From: Neocallimastix lanati (nom. inval.)
Taxonomy: Eukaryota; Neocallimastigomycota; Neocallimastigomycetes; Neocallimastigales; Neocallimastigaceae
Length of the DNA: 64,000 bases
Assembly (NCBI GenBank): GCA_016946835.1
Contig: JACVTC010000190.1
Span: 1-64,000 of the forward strand
Direction: 5' to 3'
Shown: in pieces, positions 51,541 to 61,500 of the stretch
Position numbering within the stretch: position 1 is the stretch's first letter
How the letters are laid out: every line of letters starts with the position of its first letter
The notes under the pieces: generated by a model
What the model was told of the DNA's origin: nothing
Databases searched by the model: none
The model's input: only the letters and a program-made list of their open reading frames with translations
Made by a program: the position numbers and the translations under genes

Positions 51541-51578
51541 TTATGGTTAAGCTCAGTTGTAGACTGAGACTCTTAATC
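51541..51578 (-). promoter_or_regulatory. Primer-binding site of the copia element, half-tRNA(Lys)
   Basis: The plus strand GGTTAAGCTCAGTTGTAGAC followed by TGAGACTCTTAATC reads like the 5' half of a Lys tRNA (A-box region, D arm, anticodon stem, CTT anticodon, AATC). It abuts the 5' LTR directly. More than 30 positions are tRNA-like, much longer than a usual 12-18 nt site. Confidence 0.65.
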
Positions 51579-51818
51579 TATTAAACACCAAAAACAAATA
51601 TTGAGAAAATTAGATATATTTTTAGAATAGCATTTTATATATAATACTTAATATTTAATTTTATTTATCTTTATTTTTTATAATTACAAAAGTGTATATG
51701 TTTTTAACAAGGTTACATTTTATTTCTTTTATAATTTTATTTAAATATAATAATATTCTGATTGGGTAAAATATATTAAAGTCATTATTAAGTATTTATT
51801 TTTTTTTATATTCTAACA
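51579..51818 (-). repeat. 5' LTR of the copia element
   Basis: 240 bp, by eye identical to the 3' LTR, followed by target duplication AACAA. Confidence 0.88.
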
Positions 51819-51908
51819 AACAATAACTCCTTTTAATAAAATAGACGAAATTAGATTCTCACATTTTTAAAACATAATCAAAGGAGATTTCTTATATTTA
51901 ATAAATAT

Positions 51909-52350
51909 AATATAAAATAAGATTATTTATGATCTTTTAAAGTTAAATATAAGAATATTATATTTTAATATAATAATATGTAAATATAAAATAAATATAT
52001 AATTTAATATATATTATAATAGTAATTATGATATAATAATGAATAACTAATAATATATTATAAAAATTATTATCAAAAGATATGAATTTAATAGTTAATA
52101 ATTATTATTAAATATACAAATATGCTACATATATTTGTTTTAGGTCAATTCGAGTGATAATTTAATGCTTAATAAATTATTTTATTAATAATCACATAAA
52201 AATAAATTAATAAGTTTTATTTTATTTCATTTTAATTATTTTATTTTATTATATTTTTATTATATTTTTATTATATTTTTATTATATTTTTATATGTTAT
52301 AATTATTATAATATGTTTTATTATTCATATTATATTTTTTTATAATATTT
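51909..52350. repeat. Rest of the interrupted tandem unit plus an inverted dispersed repeat
   Basis: 51909-52155 continues the second tandem unit begun at 40036 and matches about 39780-40030. 52203-52350, with an 11-bp ATTATATTTTT unit repeated at about 52238-52292, is the reverse complement of about 10157-10290. No coding sequence. Confidence 0.65.
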
Positions 52351-53374
52351 AACTAAATAATTCTTTTAATTTTAAAATAGTTTATAATTAAAAAAAATTA
52401 TGTAAAGAATACTTTATATTTATTCTTTGCAATTCAATGTAATTAAAATTATAATTGTAAAATTGCCAAAATCAAATATATTTTTATTAATAAAATTAAT
52501 AAAATTAAGTTTATAAATTCATATTTTAATATTATTAAACTTAGTATTAAATTATAAAATAAATCAAAAAATAAATAAATAAATATCTTTAAATTGTAAC
52601 TTCTTATCAATACGAGAAACTAGATTCATATTTCTAAAATATATTTAAGGTATACATATATTTAATTATTTTTTTTAATACTTTTTTATTTTTTTTATTT
52701 CATTTTCCTTTATTTATATATATATTTTTTCTTTTATTTTGTTTTATTTCTTTTTTTTTTTTTTTTTTTTTTAGGATCTTTGTTTATTAATATTACCATA
52801 GTTTTTGTTATTATTTTTTAATTTAGTTATTTTAGTTTATTTTTTTATTTTTTTTTTTTAATCTTTTTTCGTTATGAGATTATTAATACTTATTTTCATA
52901 GTGATAAAATTGACTATTTTATAAAATAAAAAATAAAAAAAAAATAAATTATTATGTATAATTACATGCTTATATATAATTATTTCTCTTTGTTCCATTC
53001 ACTATTTTTTGTTAACGTTTTGTTTATTTAACTATTTCTAATATTTACACACTTTTTTTTTAGGATTATTTACAATCCTTAATACAAGTATACTACTCAA
53101 GATTCTAAGAAAATTATAATATATTGAAATAACAACTTGTTATTAACTTTTATCAATTATATTTTTTGAAATTAGATATATAATTAATCATCTGTCACTA
53201 ATTTGAAATAATCAATGTGAACTTATCCAAATTATCGAATCTTTAATAATATTAAATCAAAATTTTTACATGATATTCATTCATGATCTCAAAGATTGAT
53301 CTATTAAACAACTTTATAATGTAATAAATATAAAAATATTTATAATTACTTTTTATAAAGAATTTGCATTTTCT
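52351..53374. other. AT-rich spacer, no gene seen
   Basis: Long T runs (about 52752-52772) and AT-rich sequence, with no open frame of note on either strand. Confidence 0.55.
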
Positions 53375-53530
53375 GTATACTAGCTGGAATATCAATGGTT
53401 GGAATTGTAAAAAAAAAAGGATGAGGTCTTTTATTTTAATTCAATCTTCAGATCTGTGTATATATACTAGGTTAACAATAAGAGAAGTAGATAGTACATT
53501 CATGATGGTTTATATAGAATGTATATAACA
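53375..53530 (+). mobile_element. Possible LINE endonuclease start fragment
   Basis: The plus strand near 53380-53430 reads SWNINGWNCKKKRMRSF, resembling the beginning of an apurinic-type LINE endonuclease (W-N-x-N-G). It is short and decays quickly. It may be related to the LINE RT relic on the other strand at 56.7-57.6 kb. Confidence 0.35.
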
Positions 53531-53584
53531 TGATTATAAATGTTTCATATATACAAGTTACACAAATATTTAAAATAATTATAC

Positions 53585-55035
53585 TTCAATAGAATCATAG
53601 AACTAAACATTGAAAATTACAATAGTTGTCCAAGAAAAATTTGTAACTACTTTCAGTTGATAAATTGACGTGTTAAAACAAAATATAAAAAAATTACAAT
53701 AGAAAAATATTGAAGATGACTTAAATGAATATGTACTGGATCCATTAGATGACTCCTTTGTATATGAAAAAGAGACTTCAACCAAAGAAATATAAAACGA
53801 TAATCCAGAACAAAATAGTAATTTTTAATTTAATATCAAAAAAAAATATAAAATGAATTGAAACAATGAAGATCATAATAAAATAAAATTTCATAAACAT
53901 TTAAGAAAAAATAGGAATTATAACTATTGTAAAAAGATAGAATGCTACTTTTATGAGTGTAAATTAAGAAAAAAAAAAATAAATATAAAAAATCTAAATA
54001 TAGAAAAAGTAATAAAAAGTTCAAAAAATTAACCGTAATAAAAATTATTAGAATTTTACCTAAAAAAAAGGAAATAATAATTCATCATATACAGGTATTT
54101 TTTCAAATAATTATTAAGTTTTAAATATAAAATCCAGTATATCAACACTAACAATAAAATCAATAATGTAAATCTAAAAATATTCAGAAGATTCTATCAA
54201 TATAACAAATAACAAATAATATTAATCTATTAAGCAATACAATAAAACTCACTTAGCAAACGGTGAATAGATTATTAAAGAACAGAATGATTCATTCAAA
54301 GATTTTCTCAACAATATTTAAATAACTATTAACAATAATTTATTATTACAACAACGAAATCAGTAAAAACTTATTGTCAGTTTATAATTTGATTCAATAA
54401 AAATTATAAAATTATTTTCAATAATATGCAAAACAAAACCAATAGCAATAATATACAATCAAAATGGTAAAAAAATAGCAAACATCACCAGTAATAATTC
54501 CAATATCTTTAAATTATGAATTTCGAAAGAAAAACTAAATTTCAATCCCATAATAATTAAATTTAATTATGAATTATATCTATCAACATTAAATTCAAAT
54601 AATAAATAGGAAATTTATCATCGTAGATTTGCTCATTTAAATATCGACTTTATTAAAAATAAATTATTAGTATACTAATTCACCACCCTTATTTCCAAAT
54701 TTGTACAAACTGCAAACTTAATAATTAACCTTATAAAAGGTCGGAATACATATCATCAAACTTATTTGAACTACTTCATATGGACCTCGTGGGACCACTT
54801 CCCGAATCAATATATGTCAGTAGTTACTTCTTCACCATATTGGAAGTCCATTCTTGATATGAATGGATTAACCTTCCTAAAAATAAAGGATATACATTCA
54901 AATTATATTAGTTCATTAGAATAAAAAATCAATTCAACATAAAAATTAAATCAATCCCATTAGACAATGGTACAGAATTTATAACAATAACTTTTAGCAA
55001 TTCTTCTTATATGATCAATCAATCCAAAATCATAG
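53585..55035 (+). mobile_element. Ty1/copia relic (gag to integrase)
   Basis: Gag pieces near 53590-53790 (LNIENYNS; a DDxxV-Y-EKE-like stretch) correspond to the whole copia's NIENYNRWRTK and VYDKNT regions. A zinc-knuckle remnant lies near 53910-53970. Integrase strings LFELLHMDLVGPLPESIY (about 54760-54815) and PLDNGTEF (about 54958-54985) end at about 55.03 kb. Heavily broken; old. Confidence 0.7.
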
Positions 55036-55039
55036 AATC

Positions 55040-55205
55040 TATATATCAGATTCTATTATGTAAGAGAATTAATAAAGGAAAATAAGATTAAACTGTTTAA
55101 GAAATAAGTATATCTTTATTATGTAAAAATATAATAGTAAATATTTTGTAGTATATATAGTTGACATAATATGTGGCTTATTATTATTACCTGCCATATA
55201 TCTTA
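55040..55205 (-). mobile_element. Copia-superfamily LTR fragment
   Basis: GACATAATATGTGGCTTATT and the surrounding sequence match the middle of the LTRs at 30549-30757 and 38591-38801. The boundaries are unclear. Confidence 0.45.
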
Positions 55206-55735
55206 CAAAGCGTAAAGATTTAATAAAATCTTTAATAGTTAATTATGTAATAACTAATTAATGTAATAAAATTACATAAGTTTATGATTTTCATATATGA
55301 AAATTAATTATAAATTTATGTAAACTTTCAAAAGGAAAAATTATTTGTAAATAATTGTAGATAATAAATTTAATTTAAATAATTTATTTAAGTAGTTAAT
55401 TTAGTCTAGTTTATTTAATTTAGTTATTTTATTTAATTTAGTTAATTTAAATTACTTTAAAATTAATTTCGGAATAGTTTTAATGGTTAAAATTAATTTA
55501 AATAGTTTATAAAAATAGTTTTGAATTGTAAATGTATAAACATTAGTATTAATAATATTTATATATTAAATAGATAATGAGTTCTTATTGCATTTAATTA
55601 TTATTATAAGTAAGTTGAAAGTTTATTGAATTAATTATAATTTAGTTTTAGTTAATTATTATTTAATAAAATTATTAATAAATATTTTGTTTATAAATAA
55701 ATAGTAACTAGTCTTTTTGGACTTATATGATGTTT
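55206..55735 (+). mobile_element. Truncated LTR related to the solo LTR at 26091
   Basis: It starts CGTAAAGATTTAATAAAATC (compare TGTAAAGATTTAATAAATCT at 26091) and stays similar through GTTTATAAATAAATAG near 55700, where it breaks off. No target duplication seen. Confidence 0.5.
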
Positions 55736-55739
55736 ATAT

Positions 55740-56205
55740 AAAGTTCACTATGAGGTAACACCCTACAAATAAAGGATTAATTGAAAATAGGAATAGGAAA
55801 CTGTAGTTACTAGGTTCTAAGAATCAAGACTGGAATATGATTCTTCCTTCTACATTATAGGTTTTAAGGCAAACTAAAAATTCAGTAACTAATCGTTCAA
55901 GTTTCGAATAACTATATAAATGTGAAGATCTACCACTATTCAATATTGTTGAAAGACCAACAAAAAGTGTAAGAAAATCTCAGATTTTAGTCTTGTAAAT
56001 TTTATCTCTCACAATAAGTGAACCATTAAAGCCTTTGCAAATATTAAAAGAGTTAATAACTACTGGTCCATTAGAAAAGCCGAAAAACTGAGTATGAATA
56101 AATCAAAAGAAATTTAAATTGGAGATTTAGTCTTGGTCCGGAATCTGAGTAGAACGAAATTAGAACCGTATTTTTTAGGATCATTTAGGAATATAATATT
56201 CGTAT
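55740..56205 (+). mobile_element. Ty3/gypsy integrase C-terminal relic
   Basis: Plus-strand strings such as LGSKNQDWNMILPS (about 55830-55858) and DLVLVRNLSRTKLEPYF (about 56125-56175) correspond to the end of a gypsy integrase. The sequence is cut at 56205 by a solo LTR and appears to resume for a short distance after 56618. Broken several times. Confidence 0.6.
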
Positions 56206-56613
56206 TGTAACAAATCTAAGAATTTCAGAAATTATTAGAGAATTCTAATTTTAGAAATTATTTTATTATTTTTATCATTTGATTCATTTTCATAATTAAA
56301 ATCTTTTTCTAAAACTTTTTAACATTTTTTTATTCAAGAAACTATTTTCCAGGAAAAAAGATGAATATAAGTGATTTCTTCAACAAAGTATTTTTATTTG
56401 TGTTTTTATTTTATAAATATTTAATATATAATACTTATAGTTAATCAGTATTTTAATATTTTTATTATTAATAAAATAAATATTTTAATAAGAAAATTTT
56501 CTTCATTTTTATTTTATTTAGATAATTATAATGTCGACCTATTGAGTCAATAAAGTTTTGTATATTATTTTTAATAGTCAATTCAATATAATAGTAATAA
56601 GCGAAATGTTACA
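56206..56613 (+). mobile_element. Solo gypsy-type LTR, 408 bp, TSD CGTAT/CTTAT
   Basis: It runs from TGTAACAAATCTAAG to GCGAAATGTTACA, with inverted TGTAACA/TGTTACA ends. Flanks are CGTAT (56201-56205) and CTTAT (56614-56618), a target duplication with one mismatch, so older than the other solo LTRs. It resembles the LTR of the whole gypsy element at the start and around the TATA region but lacks the tRNA-like module. Confidence 0.65.
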
Positions 56614-56689
56614 CTTATAGATTTAAATTCTTTTGACAATTAATAAATCAAACTCCAAAATTAAGATATAAGATATCACAGGGTATTAA

Positions 56690-57600
56690 ATTGGGAGAAA
56701 ATCATTTTAATTTTTTTTTTTTTTTTATTTTAAATTCTGGTGTGTATATACTATTGCATAGGCAGATATTTTGTACTTATTGGACGGCATTAATAAGTGT
56801 TCAACATCAGTACTTTGATATACAAATTATTTCTGAGAATTTTTTAGTGTCCTTTTTCTCAGAGTTCCTCTCTTGTTCTTAACTTCCGTTTGCATATTTG
56901 TAAGAAAATTCGTTTGACTTTTTTATTTTCAAGTTTTCGAAAAATTTATAGCACTTAACCTCTAATATCTAAGTGATGAATCTTCTTTAATACATTATAT
57001 ATAGGAATAGAATCATACGTCATTTTAAGGTCTAAAAAAGCAAGGTTAGTATTTTTAAATTTTCGTCTCAGATATATAATTCTTAATGAACTGTAAAGAC
57101 ATATATATTTTTTTGTTTTCGAAATCCATATTGGTTTGGTCTAATAAATTCTTTGTCAATTCCATATTTAAAGATTTTATTAGTGATATTTTTTTGCCAA
57201 AATTTGTAATTAATTATTGATAAGAGAGATGCCATGATAGTTATTACAATCTGATGGATCATCCTTTATATGAATAGAAACAATCGATGTGTTATTCCAT
57301 GATTTAGGAAAATCACCATTCCAAATTCGATTGATTAAGGCTTTGAGACCTTCAAAATTAGAAGAATTTTTTATTATTATTTTCAGTAGATTCGTCTTAA
57401 GCATCTTCACCAGATGTCAAAGCTTTAAAAACTTCTATCAAGATTACATGCTTTAAAGATAGTGGAAGACGAGATCGCTTCTCAAATTTCTTTATCACTT
57501 ATACCTTGGTTAATTTCCTATTCTTATTACCATGGATTACCCTAATTTGTACATCCAAAGCTTTCATTAAATCTTTAGAAAGACTATAACCTATAACCTG
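56690..57600 (-). mobile_element. LINE (non-LTR retrotransposon) RT relic
   Basis: The minus strand holds LINE reverse transcriptase motifs in order: INRIWNGDFPKSWNNTSIVS with DPSDCNNYHGISLINN (about 57210-57370), RPNQYGFRKQKNI (about 57105-57145), and LAFLDLKMTYDSIP (about 57010-57050), with decayed text to about 56.69 kb. The first block sits in a 66-codon frame; after it there are frame changes and stops, including one before LKMTYDSIP. There is no endonuclease on this side and no poly-A end recognised. Inactive. Confidence 0.75.
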
Positions 57601-58531
57601 AAGAATCCAACACTAGATATTTATAATGAGATTTATAAATTTTAATTTTTCATTTATAGTATATATAAACAAACAAATAAATTATATGTAAAAAAATAAT
57701 ATATTATTTATTATTTTATAAAAAAAAATATATATTTATTAAATTATATAAAATAATAAAATAAATAATAAATAATAGTTTATATAATATATAAAATAAT
57801 ATATAATAAAAAATTAAATGATAAACAAAAATTTAAATAATATTAAATATTAAAAAGTATTAAAATTTAAATATGCAATTTTTAATAATAAAAATGTTTT
57901 AAGAAATTTTAAGTATTTTTTTTTATATAAAAATAGATTTAATATATTTTATTTTTTTGTATTACTATTTGCCTTATTTTTTTTTTTTTTTTCCATGAAT
58001 ATTTATTATTAATTATTTATTATCTGTTACTTTATAATTAGTATTTAATTATTTATATTAGTTATGTAATAATATTTATATATTATATATTTATGAAAAA
58101 CAAAAATAAATAAAAACATAAAAAGAGAATAAAAGAAATTCAATGAGTCCTATAGCTATTGAATATTTTACTAATTATATATATATTTTTTATTTAATAA
58201 TAAATATAAAATTTATACTTTAAAAAATATACAAATAATATATTTAATGATAATATCATAATTTGATAAATTATTTGATTATACTGAGTTTTAATTAGTA
58301 TATGTATATTAATTAAAGAATAAAATAAATTAGTTTTTTTAATCGGTATGTATTATATTCAATTTATTTTTGAATAGAAGATGAATAAAAGTAATTTCTT
58401 TTTGTATTATTATAGTATTAATTTCAATAAAAAATTTTTATATATATATTATATTTTATTTTTTTTAGCTTCTTTTTTTAAAAATCTATATATATTGATT
58501 TATTGAAATTTTAATAGATATCTATTGTATA
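57601..58531. other. AT-rich spacer downstream of the right scaffoldin-like gene
   Basis: No gene is visible. There are T-rich and ATATAT tracts. It should contain the 3' untranslated region of the minus-strand gene ending at 58532, but no specific terminator signal can be picked out. Confidence 0.55.
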
Positions 58532-61500
58532 TTAAACATTGAAGATGAGAATTACCGATATTAAAATTAAAAATATGATCATAAATATAGAGGGTTTTAT
58601 TAAATTGGAATAACTACTTATATTGCATTTTTCTGGATTTTCTTCATTTTCTATACATTCCACATAGCCAAGTTGCTCAATGGAACAAATTTTAACTTCA
58701 TCCGTTTCTTTATCAACATCAACATAGTTATTGATACAGACCAAATCAAACATGGAGGTACTTTCTTCCTCGTTGTATGTACAATTAGTAAAGATACCGC
58801 TAATTGATTCTAAATAGTTCTTTCCATGACTTCGAGATACCGCGGTAGAGTTGTTATGTTTACTAATTTCCTTAACGGCTTGTTTAACAATTCCTGGTAA
58901 TTCTTCTGTTAAAGCCAATGGGAAATTAATGACGACATTTTCGTCGTAGGAACAGTATCGTGATTTCATTGGAACGAAATTGGAATGAGTATCACAGCGA
59001 TAATAAGTCTCCTCGATATAATAATATTGACCATTGATACAAAGTTGCTTTGTACATTCGGTCGCTTCCAACTCCTCAGAATCATGAATACAGTAGTAAA
59101 TAGCACCTGTATTCGTTAAGTAGTAGCCTGTTTCATCAATAGGACTACAGTCATGGTCCTCACCTAGATTACAGTAATACATTTCTTTATCTATTGTGTA
59201 GTAATAACCGTCGTTGGCCATGGCTTGTATCTTTATTTCATCTGATTCTGCTTTCACAAACTTATAAATGTAAGTTTGAGTAGGATCAATGGAGATATAG
59301 GCATAACCTGAAGTACTTGGTAAACCAAATTTCCCATCTTTATATCTAAAAATAGTTTTGGCTTGAGAGTCATAATAATACGTATTTTCATGAGGTTCAT
59401 AGATATGACAGGAAGAATGTGTACAAGCATACATCGCAAGATTAGTATTTTTGGTGAGATAGTTCCTTCTTTCAATGGAGGTATTTGTAAATATATTAAT
59501 GATATAATATCTGGTTTTTTCTACCATTTGAGCTGTAAATTGATTCATGTGGTAGAGGTGTTGAGATAAACCATAGCCATAAATGTAAGAATTAATATCT
59601 TCTGAAAGGTAACATTCTCCAATTTCACGATTTTTAATTGAGGATTTTGCTAGTACAAGTTCTCCCTTATAGGTGACACAGAATTCATTGTTCTTCATAT
59701 CAGCATTAGGAGTACATTTATTATCTTTAAATATACAAGTAATATCCTTATCATAGATAAAAGAATACAATTTATTATTTATATTATATTTCAAGATTCT
59801 TTTATTAATATCAGCAATATAGGTAATAGTATTAAGAGCATCAACAGGTCGACAATTACTTCCTTTACAACGGTACAATTTAACATGATTATCATTGTAT
59901 TCATCAATATTACGGCTACTAACAATTCTATTTTCTTTATTATTCAGAAAGAGATAGGCGGTTTCATAGATTTGAAGAATGCAATCAACATCGAGGGTAT
60001 AGATACTGGATTTCTCCGCAAAGTACCTATCATGATAGGATTCGTTGGCCTCAAGACAATTATTGGTGGAGGTCGTATAGACGTAGGTGGCTGTTTTTCC
60101 AGAAATAACATTCGGTTTCACCACAATAGTATCAGTGGCAAAATAAAAAAGGGAATGATCACTATTCGTACAGAAATCACCAGCACCAATCGAGTTTGTC
60201 GCTTTTTTTGTCATGGAATACTCGAGTGTGATATAGCATTTGTTGTTACTGAATTCACAGATAGGAACAGCTGCTAATTCATTTATGGTTAAAGCAGCAC
60301 ATTTACCCTCTACACAACGAATGATACCATAGACATCATTGGTGTCTCTGGCACTAAAGATTTTATCTTCTTCCTTCAATTTCTTATTTTTAACAGTTTC
60401 CATTATATTTTTTGAATTATCATTAACCTCTAGCGATTCATTCTTTCTTTTAGAATGTTTCTTATTCAAAGAACTCCTTATCTCGAATTGAAGATCTTTC
60501 TCTATTTCAGAACGTTTTTTAATAGAAACTTCTCCTTTTAGGGCTCCTCGGAAGATACCATTATGAACACGAATTTCTTTACATCTATAACCATTACGAC
60601 AATGAACTAATATATCTGGTTCACTCGTCAAATAATAACCACTGAGGGCATCTTCAAGGAAACAGGAAATCACATTACCTGCTTCCACACATTTTATGAT
60701 GGTGTTATTTTCTTCTGTACAGTCGGCATTGAAATAGTAGTGTTCCATGGGATTTATTTCATAACAGGTTATGAAACTTTTACAAAATATTAAAGTCTTA
60801 CTCGAGGAAGTGAGATAATATCCGGGATTACCTTCTGTTACATAACATCCTTCATTGAGGGTACATTCAATAAGGGGATAAAGGTTTCGATCAGAACCAG
60901 AATTTAAATATTTGACACCATTATCAGGATAAATGAAGATACATTCATTATTCGCGTTACAATGAATAATACCAAGTATTCCATTTTCTCCGTAACCTAA
61001 ATAATTCCCTGGCTTAACACTTACTTTTACACAAATACCATTGGTACATTTTATTAAGTTATTACCATTTGTATAATACACCGTTTTCGGTGTTTTATTG
61101 TTACCATTGTTGTCACGGCCACCGTGACCGTTACCGTTAGATTGGTTAGGATTAATAATATAGCAGTTTTCACCATCCTTATCACAATAAATAATAATAG
61201 ATGTCTTCGATCCACCTGAACCATCAATCACATACCCATCCTCATCAGTGTATTCCATTTTTCCTTCCTCATTACAACGAATGGCCTTTTTATTGATGGC
61301 ATCATAGAGATAGGTGTTGGGGGAACAACCTTTACTTTCTGTACACACTTTCGTAATTTCATCACACGTATAGATTGTGTAATCCGATTGATCCCCATCC
61401 ATGGAATCGACCACATTACCGTTCCTATCAACAATAATGGAGCCACTTTTATAATAGCGATTTATGGAGTAATACGAGACTTTAAATAAAGCAAATGTTG

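Larger units (their letters stand above)
45290..51818 (-). mobile_element. Ty1/copia LTR element, nearly whole and very young
   Basis: 240-bp LTRs (45290-45529 and 51579-51818) that look identical by eye, and target duplication AACAA (45285-45289 and 51819-51823). The uninterrupted target in the sister LTR (CTTCAACAATAACTCC at about 40473-40488) confirms both boundaries. In minus-strand order: half-tRNA(Lys) primer site, leader with a 37-bp minisatellite, Gag with zinc knuckle CNYCGKWGHFFYDC, protease ILDSGAS, integrase with CPICSYSK and DNGTEF, a long Asn/Asp-rich linker, RT with YVDDILISG, RNase H with STAESEYYSLSE, and polypurine tract (TTTAGGAGGAA) next to the 3' LTR. The coding region (about 50.25 to 45.58 kb) shows about one break. 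Confidence 0.9.
40326..51903 (+). mobile_element. LTR element without gag-pol, carrying host-like gene fragments; its 3' LTR holds the young copia
   Basis: 5' LTR 40326-40561 (236 bp, TGTTAAAATAT...ATATTTAACA); primer site of half-tRNA(Lys) type from 40562; interior to 45133; polypurine tract TTGAGGGGGAG (about 45123-45133); 3' LTR from 45134, interrupted at 45289/51824 and ending at 51903. The LTRs differ at about two sites. AATAT flanks both ends (40321-40325 and 51904-51908). No Gag, protease, RT or integrase is recognisable in the 4.6-kb interior; instead there are pieces of cellular-looking genes on both strands. It must have relied on another element's proteins. Insertion post-dates the tandem duplication around it and pre-dates the copia. 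Confidence 0.7.
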
